Positions 28,429 to 37,524 of a stretch of 64,000 nucleotides of DNA are shown here, piece after piece. Both the position numbers and the translations under genes were made by a program. Numbering within the stretch: the stretch's first letter is position 1; each line of letters opens with the position of its first letter. Under the pieces are notes generated by a model. It made no database searches. It was given only the letters and a program-made list of their open reading frames with translations, and was not told where the DNA came from. This stretch comes from Arcobacter sp. F155 (lineage in GTDB: Bacteria; Campylobacterota; Campylobacteria; Campylobacterales; Arcobacteraceae): assembly GCF_004116455.1 (NCBI RefSeq), contig NZ_PDJU01000012.1:1-64000 (forward strand), given 5' to 3'.

Positions 28429-30471
28429 ATGACACAATTGAGCTTCTTTTTAAAGCTGTTGAAAGAGTCGTTTAGGGATTTAGTTCCTATTATTGTTGTA
28501 ATTTTATTTTTCCAACTTGCAATTATTCAAGCTGTTCCTGAAGGCTGGGTTAGTACTGCAATTGGTTTAGGTATTGTTGGTATTGGTTTAGCAATTTTCT
28601 TACAAGGTTTGGAAATTGGTATTTTCCCCGTTGGAGAAGGTTTAGCTAGAGACTTTGCAAAACATGGAACAATGCTGTGGGTTCTATTTTTTGCTTTTCT
28701 AATTGGTTTTGGTACAACAATTGCCGAACCAGCCTTAGCTGTTATTGCTGATAAAGCTGCTTCTATTTCAAGTGGACGTATTGATGCTACTATTCTTAGA
28801 CTTGTAGTTGCAGGGTCTGTTGGTTTTGCTATTTTCTTAGGTGTATTTAGAATCTACAAGGGACACCCAATTCATTATTATATAATTGTTGGGTATATTT
28901 TAGTTGTATCTGTAACTTTCTTTGCTCCAAAAGAGATTATTGGTTTAGCCTATGACTTAGGTGGAGTTACAACTTCTACTGTTACAGTACCTCTAGTTGC
29001 TGCACTTGGTATTGGACTTGCTACTACAATCAAAGGAAGAAACCCTGTTATTGATGGTTTTGGGCTTATTGCCTTTGCATCTTTAACACCAATGATCTTT
29101 GTACAAGTTTATGGTATTGCTGTTTATAACTTAGTTGATGTATCTGAAGTTGTTAATGTAACTAAAGTTGCCGTTGAAGCAAAAGTATCTACTGCTGCTA
29201 CAATTAGTTTTGATAGTTTATTAACAGGTATTTTCAATGTTGTAAAAGATGTTGCTCCTATTTTATTGATTATTCTATTCTTTCAATATGCTGTATTAAA
29301 GAAAAGAATTGACAATTTAAAAACTGTACTACTTGGGTTTTTACTTGTTATCTTAGGACTTGATGCATTTATTGTTGGTCTTGAAATGGGGTTATTTACT
29401 CTTGGTGAGACTATGGCTTATCAACTTACAAAATCTGATTCGGTGATGATGATTTATGCATTTGCTTTTGCAATTGGTTTTTCTACAACTATGGCAGAAC
29501 CTGCACTTATGGCAATTGCTAAAAAAGCAAAAGATATCTCAGATGGTAAGATAAATGACTTTGCATTAAGAGTTTTTGTTGCCTTTGGTGTTGCAGTTGG
29601 TATTGCTTTAGGTGCATTTAGAATTGTAGATGGTGGGCATATTCACTACTATATCATCTTTGGATATATCTTAGTTATTATTTTAACTTCTATTGCTCCA
29701 AAGTATATTATTCCTATAGCTTATGACTCTGGTGGGGTTACAACTTCAACTGTTACAGTTCCACTAGTTGCTGCACTTGGTATTGGTCTTGCAACTAATA
29801 TAGAAGGAAGAAGTCCACTTATTGATGGTTTTGGACTTATTGCCTTTGCTTCACTTTTTCCAATGATTACAGTTATGCTTTATGGTATTATCATTGAAAA
29901 ACTTGGTGTTAAATCTGATACTGAGATTGAAGCTGCAAATATCTTAAAAGATGCTCTTATTGATGCAGAAAATATGGATTTAGCAACTGTAAATATTGAT
30001 GGAAGTGATAGAAGACACTCTTTACCAATGGATTTCTCAGCAGTTGTTATTATTGTTCCAAAAGATAAAAAAATTGATGCAATTCAAGCTGCAAATAAAG
30101 CAGGGGCACCAGGTGTTACTGTATTAAGAGCAGATGGAATTGGTCTTGGGCAAATTGATAACTACTATAGAACATCATTTGAAGCAAATGATGCATTATT
30201 ACTATTTTTATTACCTCAAAGTTTAGTAAATCCAGTTATTAAATCTATTATTCATTCTTTACATATTACAACAACAGGAAAAGGTATTGCTTTTGCTTTC
30301 CCATTAACACATATGAAAGGGATTAGTTTAAGTAGACATGATATTTTTGTAAATAGAAAAGACCATAAAAACCCTGAAAATGATGTAGAAAAACTGATAA
30401 AAGAGGAAGAAGAAAAAGTTTTAGAAAAAATTCATGAGCACAAAAAAGTAGCAAATGAAGAATCTAAATAG
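28429..30471 (+). CDS. DUF1538 membrane protein with internal duplication and PII-like C-terminus
   Basis: A 680-residue protein. Two homologous membrane halves each resemble DUF1538: the segment YDLGGVTTSTVTVPLVAALG at about residue 175 recurs almost unchanged (YDSGGVTTSTVTVPL) at about residue 432, as does the GFGLIAFASL motif after it. Each half has about six hydrophobic helices with conserved TTxAEPAL motifs. The last 160 residues are soluble and end in a PII-like fold (VVIIVPKDKKIDAIQAANKAG and GVTVLRADGIGLG). A transporter with an attached nitrogen/energy sensor is a reasonable inference; the substrate is unknown. The stop overlaps the next gene by 17 nt. Confidence 0.78.
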   Translation: MTQLSFFLKLLKESFRDLVPIIVVILFFQLAIIQAVPEGWVSTAIGLGIVGIGLAIFLQGLEIGIFPVGEGLARDFAKHGTMLWVLFFAFLIGFGTTIAEPALAVIADKAASISSGRIDATILRLVVAGSVGFAIFLGVFRIYKGHPIHYYIIVGYILVVSVTFFAPKEIIGLAYDLGGVTTSTVTVPLVAALGIGLATTIKGRNPVIDGFGLIAFASLTPMIFVQVYGIAVYNLVDVSEVVNVTKVAVEAKVSTAATISFDSLLTGIFNVVKDVAPILLIILFFQYAVLKKRIDNLKTVLLGFLLVILGLDAFIVGLEMGLFTLGETMAYQLTKSDSVMMIYAFAFAIGFSTTMAEPALMAIAKKAKDISDGKINDFALRVFVAFGVAVGIALGAFRIVDGGHIHYYIIFGYILVIILTSIAPKYIIPIAYDSGGVTTSTVTVPLVAALGIGLATNIEGRSPLIDGFGLIAFASLFPMITVMLYGIIIEKLGVKSDTEIEAANILKDALIDAENMDLATVNIDGSDRRHSLPMDFSAVVIIVPKDKKIDAIQAANKAGAPGVTVLRADGIGLGQIDNYYRTSFEANDALLLFLLPQSLVNPVIKSIIHSLHITTTGKGIAFAFPLTHMKGISLSRHDIFVNRKDHKNPENDVEKLIKEEEEKVLEKIHEHKKVANEESK

Positions 30472-30784
30472 TTTAGAAGAGATTAAAAGTATTATAAGTA
30501 CACAAGACGCTGTACTTATATACTTCTCAGGACAAAACTGTTCTGTATGTACTGCACTAAAACCTAAAATAGAACAACAAGTTAATCTACACTTACCTAA
30601 AATCAAAATTTATGAAGTAAAAGCAGATATCTATAAAGAGATAGCAAGCAATTTTTCGGTATTTTCTATACCAACTATCTTGGTATTTTTTGATTCAAAA
30701 GAGTTTAAGAGAGAAGGACGAAACATCTCTGTTTTAAACTTCATAGAGGAGTTAAAAAGACCATACAATTTATTTATGGAATAA
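30455..30784 (+). CDS. thioredoxin-like protein (CSVC active site)
   Basis: A 109-residue protein without a signal peptide. It has a thioredoxin fold with LIYFSGQNCSVCTALKPKIE (active-site C-S-V-C near residues 28-31) and the cis-proline SIPTILVF near residue 75. The CSVC centre departs from CGPC, so redox potential or partner may differ. The start lies inside the end of the DUF1538 gene (17-nt overlap), implying coupled translation. It is followed after 5 nt by a haem-binding protein gene. Confidence 0.82.
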   Translation: MKNLNSLEEIKSIISTQDAVLIYFSGQNCSVCTALKPKIEQQVNLHLPKIKIYEVKADIYKEIASNFSVFSIPTILVFFDSKEFKREGRNISVLNFIEELKRPYNLFME

Positions 30785-30789
30785 GAAAA

Positions 30790-31209
30790 ATGAAAAGAAC
30801 ACTTTTAATATTTTTATTAGTATTTATTGCAATGCAGTTTATACAAACTGAAAAAGTAAATAGTGAAACAAACCCTGAGTTAGAAATGAAAACTCCACCT
30901 GAGATAACAACTATTTTCAAATCTGCTTGTTATGACTGCCATACAAACTCTACAACTTGGCCTTGGTACTCTTATGTTGCTCCTTTTTCTTGGATAATTG
31001 ATTCTCATGTTACAAATGGAAGAAAAGCATTAAACTTCTCAATTTGGGAAACATATAGTGAAGAGAAAAAAGAAGAAAAAATGAAAGCTATCTTTAGAAC
31101 AGCATATGCTTCTATGCCATTAGCTTCATATATAAAAGCACATGATGATGCAAATTTAACAAGAGAGCAAAGAACATTTATTAGAGAATGGACTGGAGTG
31201 AAAAAATAG
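30790..31209 (+). CDS. haem-binding domain protein (single CxxCH)
   Basis: A 139-residue protein with an N-terminal signal/anchor helix (residues 4-19) and one CYDCHTN motif near residue 49 for covalent haem. The surrounding TWPWYSYVAPFSWIIDSHV and LNFSIW segments are typical of the Haem_bd family (PF14376), often found near cytochrome or peroxidase genes. It should work in the periplasm or at the outer face of the inner membrane. It starts 5 nt after the thioredoxin-like gene, and its stop is 1 nt before mutS7. Confidence 0.85.
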   Translation: MKRTLLIFLLVFIAMQFIQTEKVNSETNPELEMKTPPEITTIFKSACYDCHTNSTTWPWYSYVAPFSWIIDSHVTNGRKALNFSIWETYSEEKKEEKMKAIFRTAYASMPLASYIKAHDDANLTREQRTFIREWTGVKK

Positions 31210-31210
31210 T

Positions 31211-34171
31211 TTGAGAGAAGAAGTTCAAGCCTTATTAGACGAGAAGAAAACTCTACTTACAATTACGTATTTTAAACTTCAACAACTTTTTGAAAAGAAG
31301 TATGGAGAAAATACTGTAGTACTTATGGAAATAGGTACTTTCTTTGAAGTTTATGAAGTTAATAATGATGAAGAACAAATAGGAAAAGCTAAAGAGATAG
31401 CAGAACTATTAAATATTCAATTAACTAGAAAAAATAAATCTATTTTAGAAAACTCAAAAGAAAACCCAATCATGGCAGGTGTTCCTGCTATATCACTAGA
31501 AAAACATCTTGCTAGAATTATTGCTGAACAAAAATACACAGTAGTAATTATAAGACAAAAAGGTGTTCCTCCAAAGGTAAGTAGATATCTTGATACAGTA
31601 GTAAGCCCTGGTACAAACTTTGATTTTGTAATTGACCAAGATGAAAACAATATCACTTCACTTGTAGTTGACCAAATAAAAGGTATCTATCTTGTAGGTT
31701 ATTCAGCTATTGATGTAACTACAGGAAAGTGTTACTACAATGAAGTACATGGTACTAGTGAAGATAAGTTTTATGCTTTAGATGAAGTATTTAACTATAT
31801 GAATATGCACCGTACAAATGAAGTTGTTGTAACTTTTGCAGATAAAAATATAAATCAAAAAGAAGTAATTGATTATCTTGAGTTAAAACTAAAGACTTTT
31901 CATATTGGAACATTTATTCCAAAGATTAATTATCAAAATGAACTATTTAAAAATGTATTTGATGTGGAATCACTACTTACAGCAATAGAACATCTTGATA
32001 TGGAAAGAGTTCCTCTTAGTTCTCAAAGTTTAGCAATACTTATTGATTTTGTTATAGGACATGATTCAAATATTGTTCAAAAGCTTTCACTTCCAATTAA
32101 ACTTGATGTTTCAAAATATATTTACTTAGGAAATAATGCTTTAGAGCAATTAAATATTATAGAAACTTCTCATAATCCAAGTTTGATAAAACTTATAAAC
32201 AATACTTCAACAGCAATGGGAAAAAGACTTTTAAAAGAGAGACTAACTCACCCTGTAAAAGATAGCAAAGAGTTGTTAAGAAGGTTTGCTCTTTCAAAAG
32301 AGCTTTTTGATTATCATGGACCTATTGAAAATGAATTAGCAAATATCTATGATATAGAAAGACTTACAAGAAGAATAAAGCTTGCAAGGCTTCATCCTTT
32401 TGAATTAAACTATTTATATGATTCTCTTCTTAGTATAAAAGAAGTAGTAGCTTTTATGGAGAACTATAAGTTTATAACTCCGCCTTGTTCTTTAGCACAA
32501 CTTCAAATGTTTATAGATTCTATTGAATCAACTTTTGATTTAGCTATTTCTGGAAAGTATATGCTTAAAGATGTTGAATCAAATATGGTTTGTGATGGAA
32601 TAAACCATGAAATAGATGAACTAAACAGACAAAATGAAGTTTTATATTCAAAATTAGAATTGATAAAAGAGCATATTTTAAATCTATTAAATGCAAAAGA
32701 CTCAAACTTTGTAAGTATCAATAGACTTGATAAAGAAGGTTTCTTTTTAGGCTTAACTAAAAATAGATATAACTTAGTAAAAGAAGACCTGTTAAACTCA
32801 CATATTATCATTGAAGATGATTTACTTCTTTTCAAAGACTTTAACTATAAAGTGCAAACTACTTCTGTAAAAATCTCTTGCAAACTTACAGATGAAATCT
32901 CAGATAAGTATGTACATAATCTAAGAAAAATCATTGAGCTAAATAAACTTGTATTTAAAGAAAAACTAAATGAGTTTGAAAAGAAGTTTGCAACACTACT
33001 TGAAGAGTTAGTTCAGTTTATTGCTGAGGTTGATTTAACAGTTTCAAATATCAAAACAGCAAAAAAATACAACTATGTTTGTCCAAAGATAGTAAAAACT
33101 AAAGATGATGAAAACTTCTTAGAGCTTATTGATTTAAGACATCCAATTATTGAAGCAAATGAAGAGCAGGGGATTTATGTACCAAATGATATTATCTTAG
33201 GGGAATTATCCCTTGCTAAAGATGAGTTCAAAGATAATGTGATAATCAAAAACTCAAATCCTGTAAATATGTTTGATAATAAAATGCATGGTATTTTACT
33301 TTATGGAATAAACTCTTCTGGTAAATCTTCACTTATGAAATCAATTGGTATTGCTGTTATTTTAGCTCAAGCAGGTTTTTATGTGCCTGCTAAATCAATG
33401 AGATTTTCAATTTTTGATTCAGTATTTACAAGAATTAGTGGAGCTGATAATATAGCTAAGGGACTTTCTTCTTTTGCAGTTGAAATGCTTGAACTTAAAA
33501 ATATTTTCAATCGTGCTTCAAAAAGATCATTAATCTTAGGAGATGAAATCTCTCATAGTACAGAGACAATGAGTGGTTTATCTATTGTTGCAAGTGCTAT
33601 TTTAAAACTAGCAAAACTAGAATCAATCTTTGTTTTTGCAACACACTTACATCAATTACCAGAGATAAAAGAGATAGAAAAGCTTAAAAATATAATTTCA
33701 CTTCACTTATCCGTAATGTATCAAGATGAAGAAGATAAATTAATCTTTGATAGAAAACTAAAACATGGAAGTGGTTCTTCTATGTATGGTTTAGAGTATG
33801 CAAAATCACTTCATATGGATAGAGAGTTCTTAAGTGTTGCAAATGATATTAGAAAGCGATTAACGGACGATTATGATAAGGTTGAAAGGCTTACTCAAAA
33901 GAAGACTTCAAAATACAACAAAGATGTTTTTGCTTCATCTTGTGTTATTTGTGGAAGAGCTTGTGATGATGTACACCATATCAAAGAACAAGCAAGAGCA
34001 AATAAAGATGGCTTCATAGGTCATGTAAATCAAAATCATAAATATAACTTAATACCTCTTTGTAAACTACATCATAAGATGGTACATGAAGGAAAAGTAA
34101 ATATAAATGGTTTTGTAGCTACAAGTAAAGGTTTAGAGCTTCATTATACTATGACAGAAGAGCAAGAGTAA
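31211..34171 (+). CDS. MutS7-type mismatch-repair protein with C-terminal HNH nuclease
   Basis: A 986-residue MutS homologue. Domain I has the mismatch-wedge motif as GTFFEVYE (F44-x-E46). The ATPase has Walker A GINSSGKSS at about 699-707 and Walker B LILGDEIS at about 775-782. The last 80 residues form an HNH/zinc module: C911-V-I-C914, DDVHHIKE at about 920-927, and C951..H954-H955. This fusion defines MutS7, known from marine Campylobacterota, giant viruses and octocoral mitochondria. The built-in nuclease could replace MutL/MutH. Start is TTG at 31211, 1 nt after the haem-protein stop, with GGAG upstream. No Smr domain is present, so it is not MutS2. Confidence 0.9.
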   Translation: MREEVQALLDEKKTLLTITYFKLQQLFEKKYGENTVVLMEIGTFFEVYEVNNDEEQIGKAKEIAELLNIQLTRKNKSILENSKENPIMAGVPAISLEKHLARIIAEQKYTVVIIRQKGVPPKVSRYLDTVVSPGTNFDFVIDQDENNITSLVVDQIKGIYLVGYSAIDVTTGKCYYNEVHGTSEDKFYALDEVFNYMNMHRTNEVVVTFADKNINQKEVIDYLELKLKTFHIGTFIPKINYQNELFKNVFDVESLLTAIEHLDMERVPLSSQSLAILIDFVIGHDSNIVQKLSLPIKLDVSKYIYLGNNALEQLNIIETSHNPSLIKLINNTSTAMGKRLLKERLTHPVKDSKELLRRFALSKELFDYHGPIENELANIYDIERLTRRIKLARLHPFELNYLYDSLLSIKEVVAFMENYKFITPPCSLAQLQMFIDSIESTFDLAISGKYMLKDVESNMVCDGINHEIDELNRQNEVLYSKLELIKEHILNLLNAKDSNFVSINRLDKEGFFLGLTKNRYNLVKEDLLNSHIIIEDDLLLFKDFNYKVQTTSVKISCKLTDEISDKYVHNLRKIIELNKLVFKEKLNEFEKKFATLLEELVQFIAEVDLTVSNIKTAKKYNYVCPKIVKTKDDENFLELIDLRHPIIEANEEQGIYVPNDIILGELSLAKDEFKDNVIIKNSNPVNMFDNKMHGILLYGINSSGKSSLMKSIGIAVILAQAGFYVPAKSMRFSIFDSVFTRISGADNIAKGLSSFAVEMLELKNIFNRASKRSLILGDEISHSTETMSGLSIVASAILKLAKLESIFVFATHLHQLPEIKEIEKLKNIISLHLSVMYQDEEDKLIFDRKLKHGSGSSMYGLEYAKSLHMDREFLSVANDIRKRLTDDYDKVERLTQKKTSKYNKDVFASSCVICGRACDDVHHIKEQARANKDGFIGHVNQNHKYNLIPLCKLHHKMVHEGKVNINGFVATSKGLELHYTMTEEQE

Positions 34172-34189
34172 AGTTAAAACTTTACTCTT
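34164..34189. terminator. bidirectional terminator embedding two stop codons
   Basis: AAGAGTAAAG (34164-34173), TTAAAA loop, CTTTACTCTT (34180-34189). The stem contains the mutS7 stop codon and touches the end of the convergent HPP gene at 34188. Compact sharing of a terminator between convergent genes. Confidence 0.7.
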
Positions 34190-34697
34190 ATATCCAGTAG
34201 TTTGGATAAACTCTTTTTTTATGTAAATTATTATAAAAAACTCCAACTAGAATTACTATAATAGCTCCTAAAGCTGTTGGTAAAAATAGAAACTCCCAAG
34301 ATGAACCCATGATAAATACAATAACAGGATTAGAACCAGCTGGCGGGTGAACTGTTCTTGTTAATAGCATCACTGCAATAGCAGAAGCTAAAGCAAGAGC
34401 TAAACTCCACCAATAATCACCAACAAAATGTAAAAAGAATAATCCCATAAATGTAGATATCACATGCCCAAAAAAGATATTTCTTGGTTGTGAAAAGGGA
34501 CTATCACTAAATCCAAATAGTAAAACACAAGTTGCTCCAAATGAACCCATAATAAAGATATTTTCATAACTATCAGTAAGATAGGCAACAATCGATATTG
34601 CAATAAATGCACCAATAAAAGCAAAGGCAACGTCAATAGTTTTTACTTTTGGTGGAAGTTCTGCTTTATTTCCTTTTATTTTTTTTATGTAACTCAT
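34188..34697 (-). CDS. HPP family integral membrane protein
   Basis: A 169-residue protein with four to five hydrophobic helices. It has the family core RTVHPPAGSNPVIVFIMG, with the His-Pro-Pro motif, and GFSDSPFSQPRNIFFGHVIS. Length is normal for single-domain HPP proteins; some members in cyanobacteria and plants transport nitrite into plastids, so anion transport is possible. AAGGAG precedes the ATG. It is downstream of the TetR gene and has its own operator matching that of the TetR gene. Confidence 0.88.
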   Translation of the reverse strand: MSYIKKIKGNKAELPPKVKTIDVAFAFIGAFIAISIVAYLTDSYENIFIMGSFGATCVLLFGFSDSPFSQPRNIFFGHVISTFMGLFFLHFVGDYWWSLALALASAIAVMLLTRTVHPPAGSNPVIVFIMGSSWEFLFLPTALGAIIVILVGVFYNNLHKKRVYPNYWI

Positions 34698-34715
34698 AAA
34701 TTCTCCTTAATCAAA

Positions 34716-34729
34716 CAAACGATTGTTTG
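34716..34729 (-). promoter_or_regulatory. operator for the TetR regulator, upstream of the HPP gene
   Basis: CAAAC-GATT-GTTTG, 19 nt before the HPP ATG. The same dyad (CAAAC-GATG-GTTTG) occurs before the TetR gene at 35309-35322. Two copies flanking one regulator strongly suggest its binding site. Confidence 0.7.
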
Positions 34730-34748
34730 GTAAAATAAGCAAAAAAAA

Positions 34749-35300
34749 TTAAACCTTAGATAATAGGTTTTTTCCTACTTCTAAAAGTTTAATTTTGTCA
34801 TTTGTAAGGTTAAACATAATAATTGCACCTTGTAAAGTACAAATATATTCATATGCTAACTTTTCAGACTCTTTTTTAAAATACTTCTCTTCAAGTACTT
34901 TAGCAATACACTCTTCCCAAGTTTTAAAATACTCAACAATGATAGCTTTATATTCTTCATTTTGACTAGAAACTTCAGTTGCTAAATTTGCTAATAAACA
35001 ACCTCCCGTACTATTTAAAAAGTATTCATCTGTCTTTTTAACTATCTTTTCTAACTTTTCTTTTGTTGAAAGTGTTTCATCTTTTATTGAAAAAATATTT
35101 TTATCAAAGTATTCACTTATATATTTAAGTGCTTCAAGTCCTATCTCATCTTTATTCTTAAAATGATGATAGATACTTCCTTTTATTAATCCACATTCAT
35201 CTGCAATATTTGCCATAGAAGTATGACTAAAGCCTTGTGTTTTAAAAAGGTTTATTGCTTTGTTTAATATCTCTTCTTTAGATGTTTTTTTTATTGCCAT
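34749..35300 (-). CDS. TetR/AcrR family transcriptional regulator
   Basis: A 183-residue repressor. The N-terminal helix-turn-helix is typical: EEILNKAINLFKTQGFSHTS then ADECGLIKGSIYHHFKNKDE (residues about 6-50). The C-terminal ligand domain has one Cys near residue 99 (TGGCLLANLA) and another near 154. The GGCLLANLA motif recalls TetR_C_16/YcdC-like regulators of stress-response genes. It lies 51 nt upstream of the HPP gene on the same strand and has an operator just before its own ATG, so self-repression is likely. Confidence 0.88.
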   Translation of the reverse strand: MAIKKTSKEEILNKAINLFKTQGFSHTSMANIADECGLIKGSIYHHFKNKDEIGLEALKYISEYFDKNIFSIKDETLSTKEKLEKIVKKTDEYFLNSTGGCLLANLATEVSSQNEEYKAIIVEYFKTWEECIAKVLEEKYFKKESEKLAYEYICTLQGAIIMFNLTNDKIKLLEVGKNLLSKV

Positions 35301-35308
35301 ATTTTTCC

Positions 35309-35322
35309 CAAACGATGGTTTG
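35309..35322 (-). promoter_or_regulatory. operator for self-control of the TetR gene
   Basis: CAAAC-GATG-GTTTG, 9 nt before the TetR ATG (minus strand). It shares 13 of 14 bases with the site before the HPP gene. Confidence 0.7.
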
Positions 35323-35357
35323 ATAAAATTGTATCACTTTTTTATTTCAATGTCAAA

Positions 35358-36677
35358 TTAATCTTCTTGAACTTCAGGCAACTGTTTTGCTAAATAAATA
35401 GCCAATACCCCTACAAGAGATAATACAAGGATTATTCCACCAAGTCCTATAAAAGAACTAAGTGTTCCAATTAGACCACTTAAAAGTAAGATAAAGCCTA
35501 TTAAAGTATTACTTACAGCAACGTAGTCTGTTCTTTTATTTCCTTCTGCTAAATCAGTAATATAAGTTTTTCTACCTATTCTAATACCTTGATATCCAAT
35601 ACTTAAAATAAAATAGATAATAGGCATAATCCAAATGATAGAAAATAACTCTTTATAAAAAAAGTCTATGAAAACTACTATAAAACCAACTGTAGTTGCA
35701 ATAGTTGCTCCAATAATCATAACCCTCTTACTAGAAACATCAGAAAACTTACCCCAAAAGTTTGCAGATAACAAATCAGCTAAACCACTAGAAAGAATAA
35801 AAAGACCTAAAAGGTAAGCATTTGCATCACTATTTTGTTGAGCAATAATTACAAAAAAAGGTGCAGATAAAACAGAACAAAGAAACAAAGCTCTTGTAAT
35901 AACAAATAGTCTAAAAGGTTTGTCTGTTTTTAAAATACCAAGTTTAGAAATAGCTACAGTAAAAGCATTTCCTCCACCATCAGTCTCTCCTGGATACTCT
36001 TTTATTTGACCATAAGTAATAGAAGCTAATATCCAAAAAAATCCTGCAAGAGAAAGTAAAACCCCAAAGTTTTGTGCTGAAAATGGTTTTTCACCATTTA
36101 ATAAAAAGTAAACTCCCAGCACTACAACAAGTAAACCTGCAAGCATAGCTGATAGACCATTTAGTGCTCCACGTCTTGTTTTAGGAATAGTCTTTCCTAC
36201 TACATCTTTTGCAGCAACAGAGCATAAACCCCTTGCTAAACTCATAGCAATAAGTAAAGCAATGATTGAAAGTCCAGCATTTAAGCCTTCCATATTCCAA
36301 GCAACTAGGGCTATCCCAAACATACACAAGGCTTGTAGAAAAGTTCCTAAAGACCAAACCCATTTTCTAATGGGAAGTTTTCTAACATAGGCAGCTATAA
36401 ATAGTTGAGGAAGTAAGGAACCTGATTCTTTTATTGGAACTAAAAAACTAATAAGAAATAATGGAACATTTAAACTCTCCATTATCCAAGGTAAGACAAC
36501 TTTTGCATTTGCAACTGCATCTGCAAGTTTATTAAAAAAATAAGAGATAATAGTAAGAAGGAAGTTGCCAGGGACTACCTTGCAAGCTTTTTCATCAATG
36601 GCTTTACAAACTCTGGCATCTTCTTCATTTACAAGTTTATTGTAAATATTATCAGGATTGATTTTCTTTAAAGGCAT
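35358..36677 (-). CDS. MFS transporter
   Basis: A 439-residue membrane protein with 10-12 predicted helices and an N-terminal cytoplasmic segment of about 40 residues that includes two cysteines. Major-facilitator features are the basic loop RKLPIRKWVWSLG after TM2-3, ARGLCSVAAKDVVGKTIPKTRRG in the centre, and paired halves. Substrate is unknown; Pro/Arg loops resemble multidrug or peptide-type exporters but not closely. It follows hisA by 12 nt and precedes the TetR gene by 57 nt, so it may be transcribed with hisA. Confidence 0.8.
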   Translation of the reverse strand: MPLKKINPDNIYNKLVNEEDARVCKAIDEKACKVVPGNFLLTIISYFFNKLADAVANAKVVLPWIMESLNVPLFLISFLVPIKESGSLLPQLFIAAYVRKLPIRKWVWSLGTFLQALCMFGIALVAWNMEGLNAGLSIIALLIAMSLARGLCSVAAKDVVGKTIPKTRRGALNGLSAMLAGLLVVVLGVYFLLNGEKPFSAQNFGVLLSLAGFFWILASITYGQIKEYPGETDGGGNAFTVAISKLGILKTDKPFRLFVITRALFLCSVLSAPFFVIIAQQNSDANAYLLGLFILSSGLADLLSANFWGKFSDVSSKRVMIIGATIATTVGFIVVFIDFFYKELFSIIWIMPIIYFILSIGYQGIRIGRKTYITDLAEGNKRTDYVAVSNTLIGFILLLSGLIGTLSSFIGLGGIILVLSLVGVLAIYLAKQLPEVQED

Positions 36678-36689
36678 TTTTATCCTTTT

Positions 36690-37397
36690 TTATAAGGCTT
36701 TAAATCCTTCTTCTAAGTCAAGTGTACCTTCATAGAATGCTTTTCCTACGATTACACCTGCGATATTCCCATTTGCTTTACAGTTTGTGATATCATTGAT
36801 ATCTTTTACTCCACCAGAAGCAATAGTATCAACACCAGATGCAAGTGCAATTGATTCAGTAAACTCTACATTTACACCACAAAGCATTCCATCTTTAGAG
36901 ATATCAGTACAAATAATTGCTTCAACACCTGCATTTGCAAACTCTTTGGCTAAATCAGTTGCTTTCATAGTTGATACTTCTGCCCAACCTTCAACTGCAA
37001 CCATTCCATTCATAGCATCAATTCCAACAGCGATTGGATATTTTGCTGCCATATCTTTTACAAACTGTGGATCTTTTACAGCAATTGAACCTAAAATAAG
37101 TCTATCAATTCCAAGTTCAACATACATTTTGATTGTTTCTTCATCTCTGATACCACCACCAACTTCGATTTTTAGATTACAGTTTTCTTTGATTTTTTTG
37201 ATTTGTTCTAGGTTTGCTGGTTCTCCTGCAAATGCACCATTTAAATCAACAACGTGAACCCACTTACTTCCTAATTCTTCAAATCTTTTTGCAACTTGCC
37301 AAGGCTCATCTGAATAGATTTTTGCACTATCCATAAGTCCTTTACTAAGTCTTACAGCTTTTCCATCTTTAAGATCAATTGCTGGTAAAATATCCAT
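36690..37397 (-). CDS. hisA: phosphoribosylformimino-AICAR-P isomerase
   Basis: HisA isomerises ProFAR in histidine synthesis. The 235-residue (beta/alpha)8 protein opens [20 protein letters not shown] with the catalytic Asp, has [11 protein letters not shown] near residue 77, and [13 protein letters not shown] with the second catalytic Asp near residue 165, then [11 protein letters not shown]. It is downstream of hisH on the same strand but a hairpin lies between them. MFS follows 12 nt later. Confidence 0.96.
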   Translation of the reverse strand: MDILPAIDLKDGKAVRLSKGLMDSAKIYSDEPWQVAKRFEELGSKWVHVVDLNGAFAGEPANLEQIKKIKENCNLKIEVGGGIRDEETIKMYVELGIDRLILGSIAVKDPQFVKDMAAKYPIAVGIDAMNGMVAVEGWAEVSTMKATDLAKEFANAGVEAIICTDISKDGMLCGVNVEFTESIALASGVDTIASGGVKDINDITNCKANGNIAGVIVGKAFYEGTLDLEEGFKAL

Positions 37398-37414
37398 TTC
37401 ATTCCTTTAAAAAT

Positions 37415-37432
37415 GTCCCATTTTTAAGGGAC
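37415..37432 (-). terminator. hairpin between hisH and hisA
   Basis: On the minus strand GTCCC, 8-nt loop, GGGAC, followed by ATTTTTAAAGG. It stands 18 nt before the hisA ATG and resembles a terminator or attenuator. A second A/T hairpin (GGATTT/AAATCC, near 37458-37475) lies upstream. Confidence 0.4.
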
Positions 37433-37524
37433 CTTGTTTTTGATAATTTCTTTTAGCAGGATTTATAAAAAATCCTTAAAGAAGCAAATTCTAAAGGGGT
37501 AAACGAGTTTCCCTTTAAGCCTTA

